Origin: Cerrena zonata
Lineage: Eukaryota > Basidiomycota > Agaricomycetes > Polyporales > Cerrenaceae
Reading direction: 5' to 3'
Assembly (NCBI GenBank): GCA_038087015.1
Contig: JASBNA010000060.1
Coordinates: 186,001 to 250,000, forward strand
DNA: 64,000 bases
Both the position numbers and the translations under genes were made by a program. Shown here in pieces: positions 28,254 through 38,415 of this stretch (position 1 is the stretch's first letter; each line of letters opens with the position of its first letter). The notes under the pieces were generated by a model. It ran no database searches, was not told where the DNA came from, and was given only the letters and a program-made list of their open reading frames with translations.

Positions 28254-29883
28254 ATGTTCGGCGCATCCTCTAACAACAGTGGTGGTAGCGGGATGTTCGG
28301 CTCCAATACTTCCAATAACACCTCGGGTGGTGGGTTGTTTGGTGCCGCTAAACCAGCTGCTTCATCAGGAACTGGATTCAGTTTTGGATCAAACTCAAAC
28401 CAACCAAGTACTAGTTTTGGCGCTTCAAATACCAACACAAATACCCAAAGCGGAGGTGGATTATTTGGTGGATCGAATACTCCTGCTCTAGTACCACTGG
28501 AGGTGGACTTTTTGGATCAAAACCTGCTGCTCCATCAGGTGGACTCTTTGGATCAAATAACAGTACCACGAATACTTCTTCCACCGGAGGTGGGCTCTTT
28601 GGCTCTAAGCCAGCTGCTTCTGGTGGATTATTTGGCTCTCTAACACAAACAATACTAGCAATACAAATACGAACACTAGTGGTGGATTATTCGGTTCTAA
28701 TACTTCCAATACTTCAGGTACCACTGGTGGTGGATTACTCGGTTCAGGTAATACTTCTAATTCATCAGGTAATACTGGTGGGTTGTTTGGATCAAGTAAC
28801 ACCTCTAATCCATCAGGTAATACTGGAGGTGGATTATTTGGATCTAATCAACAACAACAACAACAACAGCAACCACAACCACAACAACCACAACCAAGTG
28901 GTGGGCTATTTGGTCAAAATACAACCAATAACTCTCAGCCTTCATTTGGCTGGTCTTCCCAACAGAATAACAAACCTGCTTTGGGTGCAGCCACTACATC
29001 CAATGCAACGAACAATAACATATCACTCCCATTCAATTCCAATAACTCTACCACTTCTAATGTTAATACTTACACTCCAGCCATTAATGACCAATTACTT
29101 AAAATCAAGGAGCAATGGGATCCAAATTCTCCTAAATGTGCATTAAAAACTCATTTATATAATAAATTCAATGATCAAGAAATTAACATGCTTCTCAGCC
29201 AACAGAGACCAGCCAATGAATCGTCTGAAGATTGGGATGCTGCAATGTCAAATAGACCGACTCCTCAACATTATCCAATTAAAATCACTTCATTCACTGA
29301 AGTTGCCCAAAGGGTTGAAGTTCAGTTAGATCATGTGGCCAAATCTAGAATCTTATTAAATACAATCAATGATAGACAATCTGCATTATCTTCAAAACAT
29401 GATCTTGATAACACTACAAGAATATTAAAAGCTAAAGCCAAGCATACTAAATTATCAAGAAGATTATTAAGATTAGCCACTATTTTGGCTATTTTAAGAC
29501 TTAAAGGATATCCATTATTACCTGAAGAAGAAGAAATTTCAAGACAATTTGATTTATTGAACGATAAGTTGAATGATCCAAATGCTTCTTTAGGTAAACT
29601 CAATGATGTTTTCGCAAGATTAGCAATATTAAAAGAACGTAGTGAAGAATTAGCTAACCAATTCGATTCTTCTGTTAATACTATGAATGGTGGATTAAAT
29701 CAAAGTTCCAATGATATCTCAAATGGTGAAGCTCGCAAAGATCATGTTGAAGAAAAATCTAATGATGAATTGGTTAATAAATTGACTAAATTATTATTAA
29801 AACAACAACAGGGTTTGAATTACTTGAATGAAGTTTTACAAAAAGATTTTGATGAAGTGAAAAAAATATCACCTGATAACTAG
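28254..29883 (+). CDS. NUP57: FG nucleoporin Nup57 (two frame breaks)
   Basis: Nup57 (metazoan Nup54), a central-channel FG nucleoporin of the Nsp1-Nup57-Nup49 trimer. From the ATG at 28254 the N-terminal third is repeats of GLFG/GGLFGS separated by Ser/Asn/Thr spacers. The C-terminal ~260 residues are the helical domain (DQLLKIKEQWDPNSPKCALKTHLYNKF, then ITSFTEVAQRVEVQLDHV and a long coiled coil). Two bases appear to be missing, one near 28487 and one near 28638. Between them the GLFGSKPAA repeats continue in another frame, so the FG pattern itself proves the frame changes. The helical domain is uninterrupted. Corrected length is about 543, close to 541 in S. cerevisiae. Errors in a repetitive tract are the likely cause. 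Confidence 0.9.
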
Positions 29884-29935
29884 ATTTGTACTTTTATGTA
29901 AATTAGATGAACTTTTAATAAACTTAGTCGATACT

Positions 29936-30325
29936 TTATTTCGGTCTCCTTTTATGTATTGAAGCATTATTTAAGTTCTGTGTTAATGCCTTCACTTCTT
30001 TATATCCAACTCGAATATCAATTCTATCAATCTTATGGAATTTTTGGAAGTTATGTCTCAAACTAGTCATGACATTTTGAACATCTTCTTCCGTACTTAT
30101 ACTCGCAAAAGGTGATTCAACACTAGAAGCACTGATTTCAAACTTTTTATCATATTTCAAACCTGATTTTTTCAAGGAGTATTTAAAAGTCGCCACGTAT
30201 TCACCTTTGAAAAACCTTTCATCGTTTTCAATATATGAATACCTGGGTAGAGCACATATATTTCGTAGTCTATTTACTAAAGTATTCTGCTGCTCTAGTA
30301 TTTCTGGTACATTAGGCTTCACCAT
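29936..30325 (-). CDS. Small conserved-looking protein of unknown function
   Basis: A protein of 129 residues from an ATG at 30325. It is mixed alpha/beta in pattern: an N-terminal helix (PEILEQQNTLVNRLRNICALP), then strands around RFFKGEYVATFKYSL and KKFEISASSVESPF, then a helix EEDVQNVMTSLRHNF, ending in a basic KRRPK tail. The compact length, charged surface and lack of low complexity suggest a real protein. It has no signal peptide, membrane helix or cysteine motif. I do not recognise the family. It is divergent from PRP16, and its stop lies 53 bp from the NUP57 stop. A small nuclear or mitochondrial RNA-binding fold is conceivable, but that is a guess. Confidence 0.65.
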   Translation of the reverse strand: MVKPNVPEILEQQNTLVNRLRNICALPRYSYIENDERFFKGEYVATFKYSLKKSGLKYDKKFEISASSVESPFASISTEEDVQNVMTSLRHNFQKFHKIDRIDIRVGYKEVKALTQNLNNASIHKRRPK

Positions 30326-30735
30326 TTTGACTACTCAATTCTTCCGTAAACGGATCCAACTGACTCGGTTCACTTTTCGGATTGTATATCAAGTTAACAC
30401 TGTTACCTATACAAGTTTAATCGAGGGTGGCCCTTTTCAATATTGAAAAATTCTAATGTCCCTGAACAAAGTCCCCGGAAACAATCGTAAACGTAATCAG
30501 CCTCTTTGGATGAGGATGGAGAGGGAGTAAGCCTTAGTCTTACCACGACATGATTTCTGAAATATTTTGCAGGTGTTTGGAAGAGGCCATTGGTTTATAG
30601 CATGTCTTCTTTGAAGAAGGTTTGGTTGAAAAACTCGATTTGTAGTAATAAAATTGGTGATGTGCTCGAACAAAAAAAAAAAAAAGAATACTTATAGACT
30701 GCAAAGATCAAACTGTTTAATCAGCAGCAGACAAG
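30326..30735. other. Divergent promoter of the unknown gene and PRP16
   Basis: 410 bp with an A tract near 30669-30683. No other element is recognised. Confidence 0.5.
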
Positions 30736-33700
30736 ATGCTGAACCATCCAATGATAGACCGAATTACCAATGTTATATCTGATGGTCTTAAGCGACCGGT
30801 GAATTCGTCATTCACGTTAGTTTTCGTGAAGTATTTCAAAAAACGGGCTCATTAATGGATTTTATAACCTATGCACAAGCTTTGGGGTTTCCTAAAGATG
30901 GATTACTAGCAAAAGAAGTTTACAACTTGATAAATGACAATATAGGCTTACTAACACGTGCATTAGGATGAAGGGGGGTGACAATACAGGTCAAGTATCA
31001 ATCAAAAGCCGTACGTCGAATTCACAGAATAACAAACCCATCAAAAAACGACAGTTGAAGATAGATCTCGACTTGGAAGATGAGCTAGAGGATGAGATTG
31101 ATATCAGACCGAATAAGGTAACCTCTTTCAAGAAATTGAAAGAGACGGGTAACCAAAGCAAAGGGACTTCTGCTCGATAAAGAAGACGATGATGATATCT
31201 TCGGTCATGAGGACAACAATAGCGAATCTAAAACATTTAAGAATTCAAAACCTAGCTTCAAGAAAATTAAAAAGGAAAACGCCATTAAAATCAAAGATAA
31301 TTACGATGAGCCATCAATGAACCAACCGATGAATCTATACTGATTAAACAAGAAGAAAATATAAAGCCAAAGATCAAGAAAGAACCCCAACTTTCCTTGT
31401 CTGAACTAGCAGCTCTCGAGAAAAAGTCGATGGACTCACAAATAACGGTTAAACAAGAGCCGGAATTAATTCAACAAGTTATAGATGACGATACTAATGA
31501 CCTAGAGAATGACCGTGAATGGTATATGGCGGAAGACTTTGGACAAGCTCCCCTCTACCAATATGAGGAAATAGAAGAAGGCTTATCTTATCAACCGAAG
31601 AGAAAGTCTAACTTCAGACGTGACAAGGACCATTTGAAGTATGTCCGGAGGAGGCTTTGACCACTTAACAGGACAGTATGTTGACTATGATCATATAGAT
31701 CTGGACGGAGCCGATACCTTATCGAGAATACAAATCAATCCTCATTTCTTCATTCCACCTTTTCTAGAAGAATCAAGAAATTATTTGACCCTTGAAATAG
31801 CATCAAACACGAATAGAGATCAGCTAATAAAAGGAATAAGCTCCTCGATCAAAGTTATTCCAGACCCCGAATCTGAATTAGCAATATCCGCAAGACAAGG
31901 AAGCTTCGTAGTCAAGGATAAAAAGGCAAAGAAAGAAAAAGCAAAGCAGGCCAAAGATAGATCAAGCTTGCAGGGTACCGCTCTTGGAAACGTGCTTGGA
32001 ATCGAAGGAAAAACAGAGAAATTTGAAGAAGCTACTAAAGAAGATGAAGATCTCGGAGATGCTTCCTGTCGATACGCTTTCGATCCAACAACAAAGAAGG
32101 CAGCTACCAGCGTTTGCTGTCAGGAAAGACTTGATCAGAGCCATATCAGAAAATCAAGTGACTATTGTAATTGGTGAAACTGGGTCAGGGAAAACTACTC
32201 AATTAGCTCAGTTTCTTTATGAAGAAGGATTTGCGTCAAGCTTAGATAAAAATGGTCAAAAGAAAATAATCGGCTGTACCCAGCCACGTCGTGTTGCAGC
32301 TATGTCGGTAGCGAAAAGAGTAAGTGAAGAAATGAACTGTAAGCTATCCGAAGAAGTTGGTTACGTTATAAGATTTGAAGATAGAACTAGTCCTCAAAAA
32401 GACGGTTATCAAGTACTTGACTGAAGGTATTTTGTTGAGAGAAATCTTGATTGATCCAAACCTCGAGGACTATTCTTGTATCATCATGGATGAGGCCCAC
32501 GAAAGAACATTGAGTACTGATGTTCTTCTTGGTTTATTTCGGAAGTTGTTAATGAGAAGGAAAGATCTAAAACTTATTGTAACAAGTGCTACTATGAATG
32601 CTGATCGATTCACTAGATTTTTCGGTGACGCCCCCCAGTTTACCATCCCCGGGAGAACTTTCCCAGTTGATATCATGTTCAGTAAAACGAGCTGTCAAGA
32701 CTATGTTGAATCCGCGGTGAAGCAAGTATTAACAATTCATTTACAAAACAGTTCAAAATCTAAACTTAACGATGGTGATATTTTAGTCTTTATGACAGGT
32801 CAAGAGGATATTGAGGTGACTTGTGAATTGCTAAAGGAGAAGCTTGAAATGCTCGATGATCCACCACCTTTAGATATTTATCCAATATATTCTACCTTAC
32901 CGGCTGATCTACAGAAAAAGATTTTCAGTAAGAAGAATGAGTTTAGAAGAAAGGTGGTCGTTGCTACCAATATAGCTGAAACCTCATTGACAGGTTGACG
33001 GTATTAAGTACGTAGTTGATACAGGTTTAATCAAAATGAAAGTTTATAATCCCAAACTTGGAATGGAGACTTTACAGGTTGTACCCTGTATCTGTTGCAA
33101 ATGCACAGCAAAGAAGTGGGAGAGCAGGAAGAACTGGTCCCTGGTGTAGCATACAGACTTTATACTGAACGAGCAACTAAAAACGATCAAATGCATTTGC
33201 AACCAATTCCAGAAATTCAAAGAACCAATCTAAGTAATGTGATGTTGTTACTAAGATCTTTGAAAGTAGACAATTTACAAAAATTTCCATTCTTAGATCC
33301 TCCCACCTCAAGATTTACTTAGTAGGTCATTGTATGATTTATGGGTTATTGGAGCTCTTGACAATTTTGGGAATTTAACTTCACTTGGTTCAGACATGTC
33401 TAATTTTCCTATGGAGCCTACGTTATCCAAGCTTATCATACTTTCTTGTAAAAACGAATTTCACTGTTCCGAGGAAATTCTAACAGTTGTTTCCATGTTA
33501 TCTATACCTTCAGTATTTTTCAGACCAAAGGAAAGAGCCCAAGAAGCTGACTCTATTAGAGAAAAGTACGTTATTGCAGAATCAGATCATTTAACTTTAC
33601 TCAATGTTTATAATCAATGGCAACAACAATTGGTTAAATCTAATAGTAGTTACAAGAAATTAAGTATTTGGTGTGATAAGAACTTCTTACAAATAAAATC

Positions 33701-34268
33701 ATTAATCCGAGCTAGAGAAATCCGAAATCAATTAGTTTTGATTATGAAGAAATATAAATTACCAATTTCAAAGTCAAGATCTGATGATGATATTAGAAAG
33801 TGTTTATGTGCAGCATATTTCCAACAACTGGCTAGACTAATAAAGAATAATATAAGTGGTAATTCACAAGCCGAGTACGTTAATTTAAGAAATAAGGTTA
33901 TGACTATGTATCTTCATCCAACCTCGGCATTGAATGGAGGTACTGATATGGCACCTAATTTTGTGGTGTACCATGAATTATTATTGACTACCAAAGAATA
34001 TATGAGCTGTGTAACAGCAGTTGATCCATTATGGTTATTGCAGTACGGGTATTACTTTTACGGGGTCGATGAGAAGACTCAGGCTAATTTAAAGAACTTA
34101 ATAGATTTCGAACTAATTGACAAAAAGGATTTTGAAGAAAGACTTAACTTTGATAAGTTGAGGTATCAAGATGTTATTAGTTCAAGTAATAAATCGAATA
34201 AAATGAAGACTGAAAGGAATAATTTTACCGAGGTGAAGAACAAGTTTAATAGAAGAAGAGGGCTTTAA
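30736..34268 (+). CDS. PRP16: Splicing DEAH helicase Prp16 (about eleven frame breaks)
   Basis: Homologue of Prp16/DHX38, the DEAH ATPase that remodels the spliceosome after the first step. From the ATG at 30736: an N-terminal helical block, a charged Lys/Glu linker, [15 protein letters not shown], then RecA motifs [32 protein letters not shown], the Prp16-typical PGRTFPVDI and IAETSLT, and [12 protein letters not shown]. The OB region ([29 protein letters not shown]) follows. Every motif is present but spread over frames. Changes fall near 30811, 30960, 31165, 31317, 31640, 32055, 32399, 32993, 33085, 33140 and 33303. Many are one extra base in a short run (GG to GGG, CC to CCC). The gene is essential in S. 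cerevisiae, so these are probably consensus errors. Only the last ~940 bp are clean. Confidence 0.9.
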
Positions 34269-34305
34269 AATGTATATATTATTTGTATAAACTTATTTAC
34301 ATGAA

Positions 34306-35253
34306 TTAACTGAGTACTACATTATCGATTAATCTAGCTTCACCTTCTTCCTTCTCTTTAGGAACCCTTACTGCAGTTGAGATGATTGCACCTACTCCCG
34401 GCTCCACAAATTCTAATTCTTCCAAGGATTGAGGGTGATTAATGGAGACGTACTCAATATTGAAATTATCAGGTTTACTTTCCAAAGTATGATAAATTTC
34501 ATCTAATATATCAGAACTTTTAACCGGTTGATTTGTTTTCTTTGTAGAAGTTTCGTAGAATGATTTCCCATTTGAAAGAGCTCTATAAATGATCGAACTT
34601 TGATCTCTAACTTCATCGGATAAATATGCATTTCTTGAAGATAAAGCGAGACCGTTTGATTCTCTTAATGTAGGTAAAACATTAACATTTGTATCTATTA
34701 ACAAGTCCTTAACCAAGTTTTTTATAACTACACATTGTTGAGCATCTTTTTGACCAAAGTAAACTTGATCAGGGGTAACAATATTTAGTAATTTAGTTAC
34801 AACGGTTGCAACACCACGGAAAAAGGCGGGTCTTGAAGCTCCTTCTAATTGTTCAGAACAGCCTTGGACAGTGACAAATGCACCCTTTTGCTTAGGCACT
34901 TCCAAAGTTATACCCGATGGATACATTTCAGAGATCTTTGGAACGAAAACCGCATCGACAACGTTACCCTTTGGGAAATCTTCCAAAATCTTTAAATCCG
35001 ATTCAAGAGTTCTTGGATATGCTTCTAAATCTTCGTGAGGTGCAAACTGGGAAGGATTCACAAATATCGATACTATAGTATGATGATTATCTTTCAAAGA
35101 TTGGGATATAAGAGAACAGTGTCCCGAATGTAATGCTCCCATCGTGGGTATAAACCCAACGGTTTTCCCATTAAGCAAGCACTGGCGTCTCCATTGTCTT
35201 ACTTGCTGGACAGTTCTCAAGATCTTGATAGTGTTGGAACTGGCTGTTGTCAT
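34306..35253 (-). CDS. PAN6: Pantothenate synthetase
   Basis: Pantoate-beta-alanine ligase (PanC family), which joins pantoate and beta-alanine with ATP in the last step of vitamin B5 synthesis. It has 315 residues from the ATG at 35253; four more upstream codons are open but begin with GTG. Motifs: GFIPTMGALHSGH (HIGH-like nucleotide-binding block), IFVNPSQFAPHEDLEAYPRT, GVATVVTKLLNIVTPDQVYFGQKDAQQ and SSRNAYLS, all canonical for PanC. Residues for ATP and pantoate binding look intact. It converges on PRP16 with 37 bp between stops and is divergent from LPX1. Confidence 0.95.
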   Translation of the reverse strand: MTTASSNTIKILRTVQQVRQWRRQCLLNGKTVGFIPTMGALHSGHCSLISQSLKDNHHTIVSIFVNPSQFAPHEDLEAYPRTLESDLKILEDFPKGNVVDAVFVPKISEMYPSGITLEVPKQKGAFVTVQGCSEQLEGASRPAFFRGVATVVTKLLNIVTPDQVYFGQKDAQQCVVIKNLVKDLLIDTNVNVLPTLRESNGLALSSRNAYLSDEVRDQSSIIYRALSNGKSFYETSTKKTNQPVKSSDILDEIYHTLESKPDNFNIEYVSINHPQSLEELEFVEPGVGAIISTAVRVPKEKEEGEARLIDNVVLS

Positions 35254-35510
35254 TCTTTTAACCACTATCTTCTTTAGCTGAAATCAAAAATTTCCAGATC
35301 TTCTCGTATAAAAAATTTCCATCTTCTCCACAAAAAAAGAAGCCGAAAAAAAAGGCACTGGCCTTTTTCAAATACCCACGGTCACATGTCGTGAACAATG
35401 ACATTTACAGTCTTAAGGGATCTTCAACCGAGTTAGTAATTCTGATTGGTATGGACGAACTTTGAAACCAGCTGTTCTTCTTGATGGAATAAAGAAGACA
35501 AACCCCAAAG

Positions 35511-36647
35511 ATGTCATTTAGTCACACGCAAAAGACCATAAACGCAAGTTATCCACGAGACCCTAATACTACTTTAAAGTATGGGGAAAGTAGTTTAAAA
35601 TTGGTTTATAATAAGTTTAAAACCGTCAAAGACATATCGAAAGATAAGACTAGAGTCAATTTGGTGTTTGCTCATGGTACTGGGATGAACAAGGCGATAT
35701 GGAATTATTATATTAGGAGATTGTACGAGTTGCAAAATTCTAATTGGCAAGTAGATGCGGTTATAAGTGTTGATGCAATTAACCACGGAGACTCAGCAGT
35801 GCTCAATCGTGGGAAACAGGGATTCAATTGTGCTTGGTCCCAAGGTGCTAAGGACTTGATTCATGTGGTCAAGCATGAACAAGAACACGAGGGGGATTTC
35901 TTGATCAACGAAGAGTCTAAAAACATTTTGATAGGCCATTCTTTAGGTGGACACCAAGCGGTAATGGCCGCCTTTTTCGAGCCAGGGCTATTTGACTCAG
36001 TTATCCCAATTGAACCGGTTATCTATGCTTTAGAGGAGCACGAGGCCCGGTTCTCTGCGATCCTTGCTAAAATGAAGTTCTTGATAAAAGATACTTTTAA
36101 TTCAAAAGCCGACTATTATAAGTATTTCAATACGAAATCGTTCTATCAAAAATTCAATAAGGAAGTTTTACAGGAAATGGCGGATGACGAATTGGAAATC
36201 GGCGAAAACGATACTGTTCATACTAAATCGTCCAATATCGACCAAATGTTAACCTATGTCAGTGCTTTTCAATCAATACCTCAAAGTATGAGCGTTTTGC
36301 CTGTTTATCAAACCCCAATGCTACACATTATCGGAGGCAGTGCTACCTGGAACCCTCCCGACACTCCAGAATACGTTAAAAAATTAGTTCCTGCCCAATG
36401 GTATGATCAAGTAATTGTTGATGGGGGTGCTCATCTTTTAGTTGGTGAATTACCAGACAAAGTTCTTCCAGTGATAAAAGATTACATCGATAAGCGAGTC
36501 TCTTCCCAGGAGAAAGATCGCTCCATGAGATTGGCAGTCAAGTATAACGGCGATCGTGCCAAAGCCCTTGATGAGACTTTGGCTCCTGCCTTAGAATTTT
36601 TGAAACAACAGAAATTGGCCGCAAAAAACGGAAAATCCAAATTATGA
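35511..36647 (+). CDS. LPX1: Peroxisomal alpha/beta-hydrolase lipase Lpx1
   Basis: An alpha/beta-hydrolase of 378 residues resembling yeast Lpx1, a peroxisomal matrix triacylglycerol lipase. Seen directly: an oxyanion-hole strand LVFAHGTGMNKAIW, the Asn-His-Gly-Asp-Ser block INHGDSAVLNRG shared with Lpx1, nucleophile Ser144 in GHSLGG, a late GGAHLL with the probable catalytic His, and a C-terminal SKL peroxisomal targeting signal. The upstream segment ASYPRDPNTTLKYG also mirrors the family's ASWPRAPQSTL. The frame is intact and its length is near S. cerevisiae (387). Adjacent PAN6 is divergent with 257 bp between starts. Confidence 0.9.
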   Translation: MSFSHTQKTINASYPRDPNTTLKYGESSLKLVYNKFKTVKDISKDKTRVNLVFAHGTGMNKAIWNYYIRRLYELQNSNWQVDAVISVDAINHGDSAVLNRGKQGFNCAWSQGAKDLIHVVKHEQEHEGDFLINEESKNILIGHSLGGHQAVMAAFFEPGLFDSVIPIEPVIYALEEHEARFSAILAKMKFLIKDTFNSKADYYKYFNTKSFYQKFNKEVLQEMADDELEIGENDTVHTKSSNIDQMLTYVSAFQSIPQSMSVLPVYQTPMLHIIGGSATWNPPDTPEYVKKLVPAQWYDQVIVDGGAHLLVGELPDKVLPVIKDYIDKRVSSQEKDRSMRLAVKYNGDRAKALDETLAPALEFLKQQKLAAKNGKSKL

Positions 36648-36825
36648 ACCAAATCCCCTATTTATGTTAGCAGTACTATATATGCTATATACTACATGTA
36701 TACTATATATACTATCCAGTTACCCTTTGCTTAAATAATTAGATACGTAATTAATATTAACCTATTTCCATCCTTTGGAATTAAATTGATAGTTCATTTT
36801 CCTGCACACAAACAGCTCATCTTTG

Positions 36826-36827
<2 letters not shown>

Positions 36828-36866
<39 letters not shown>
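36828..36866 (+). repeat. T39 homopolymer at the SRP40 promoter/5' UTR
   Basis: 39 consecutive T residues end 58 bp before the SRP40 ATG. The longest homopolymer in the window. Confidence 0.85.
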
Positions 36867-36924
36867 CAAGTTTAACTCTTCTTTTCCTTTCTTTTCTTCT
36901 AATAGTAACTGTAAAACTTCCAAA

Positions 36925-38055
36925 ATGGCTTCTAGAGAACTTGTTTTATCTTATATTTCAGAATTTTTGAAAAACGACTCCGACTTGTCTAAAGTTTACA
37001 AAACTTTGTCGAAAGAAACCGCTAATAAAAACATCCACTTATCTGATGTTGAAAATAAGTTGAAGGATTTCATTCCTACTGAGTCCGATAAGGATGCCAA
37101 GATGCAAGATAGTGAATCCGAGTCAGACAGCTCGAGCTCCAGCTCAGACAGTGAATCTGAAAAAGAATCAAGCTCAAGTGATTCAGATTCAGACTCAGAC
37201 TCTTCAGATTCGGACTCTTCAGATTCTGACGACTCCTCCGATGAAGAAGATGCTGAAGAAAAGGATGATGCCGAAGAAAAGGAAGATGCCGAAGAAAAGG
37301 AAGATGCCGAAGAAAAGGAAGATGCTAAAGAAGACTCCGAAGAAGACTCCGAAGAAAGCAAAAAATCAGATTCTGAAAAAGAATCAAGCTCTTCAAGTGA
37401 TTCAGATTCTGACAGCTCTTCAGATTCTGACAGCTCTTCAGACTCTGACAGTGACTCTTCAGATTCTGACAGCTCTTCAGATTCTGACAGCTCTTCAGAC
37501 TCTGACAGTGACTCTTCAGATTCTGACAGCTCTTCAGATTCTGACAGTTCCTCAAGTTCCTCTTCTGACTCATCCGATTCAGACAGCGACTCCGATTCAG
37601 AAAGCTCCTCAAGCTCCTCTTCTGACAGCGACTCCGACTCTTCTGACAGCGACTCTGACTCAGCACCAAAAAAGAGAACTATTTCAGAGGATTCTACTTC
37701 TAATAAAAAACAAAAACAAGATAATTCATCTTCCCAAACTGAATCCATGTCTTCCTCACCAGAACCAACTCAAAAGGAAAAGGAACTCATCGCCGCCACT
37801 CCAGAAGAAGAATTGAAGCCAGGTCAAAGAAAACACTTTTCTAGAATCGACCGTTCAAAGATTAGTTTTGAAGATAGAACTTTACAAGATAATACCTATA
37901 AAGGTGCTGCAGGTACTTGGGGTGAAATGGCCAATGACAGATTAACCCAAGTTAGAGGTAAAGATTTCACCAAAAATAAAAATAAAATGAAAAAGGGTTC
38001 GTATAGAGGTGGTAGTATCACTTTTGCTTCTGGTTCCTACAAATTCACTGATTAA
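36925..38055 (+). CDS. SRP40: Nucleolar acidic serine-rich protein Srp40 (Nopp140)
   Basis: A protein of 376 residues from the ATG at 36925; the upstream open frame is only the translated T tract. Residues 1-40 resemble a LisH-type helix ([23 protein letters not shown]). Residues ~55-270 are acidic Ser-Asp-Glu repeats, many of them CK2 sites, with an embedded AEEKED repeat (18-bp units, 37253-37324). The C-terminal ~70 residues ([29 protein letters not shown]-like GSYRGGSI) are the conserved SRP40/Nopp140 C-terminal domain. In yeast it acts as a chaperone for snoRNPs moving between nucleolus and Cajal-like bodies. The DNA repeats make copy number probably variable. Confidence 0.92.
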   Translation: MASRELVLSYISEFLKNDSDLSKVYKTLSKETANKNIHLSDVENKLKDFIPTESDKDAKMQDSESESDSSSSSSDSESEKESSSSDSDSDSDSSDSDSSDSDDSSDEEDAEEKDDAEEKEDAEEKEDAEEKEDAKEDSEEDSEESKKSDSEKESSSSSDSDSDSSSDSDSSSDSDSDSSDSDSSSDSDSSSDSDSDSSDSDSSSDSDSSSSSSSDSSDSDSDSDSESSSSSSSDSDSDSSDSDSDSAPKKRTISEDSTSNKKQKQDNSSSQTESMSSSPEPTQKEKELIAATPEEELKPGQRKHFSRIDRSKISFEDRTLQDNTYKGAAGTWGEMANDRLTQVRGKDFTKNKNKMKKGSYRGGSITFASGSYKFTD

Positions 38056-38415
38056 TCTTAGTCGTTCTCCTTCAGTTCTCAGTCATCATGTATCATAGCT
38101 ATCTACAACGCATTTCACTTCTCGATCTTATACAATATATATTAATCTATATAGTTATCTATCAATAGTATCAATAAAGTAATATCCATAAAGTAAATCT
38201 AAATTTTGGGGCCATTTCCTTATACGGTCGTGTACCGCACATATCTCTTAGTTAAGAAGGAAAAAACGATCAAAGGTTTATCAAATTTGCTTTATTACTA
38301 ATTGATTCACTGCTTATCTTCTACTAGGACAGACATACCTACAAGTGACTAAGTCAGTAATCATTACATTCTATCAATAATCCCACTTTATTAGTCCAGT
38401 TGAAACACCTATAGA
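38056..38415. other. SRP40-SSL2 intergenic region
   Basis: 360 bp with AT-rich terminator-like sequence just after SRP40. No further element is recognised. Confidence 0.5.

Noticed and set aside
30736..33330. Programmed +1 frameshifting in PRP16 and other broken genes
   Set aside because: The shifts occur in both directions at many unrelated sites with no shared slippery sequence.
36996..37748. 250-codon minus-strand ORF of Ser-Glu repeats opposite SRP40
   Set aside because: It is the antisense shadow of the SRP40 Ser-Asp-Glu repeats; the plus strand has the conserved C-terminal domain.
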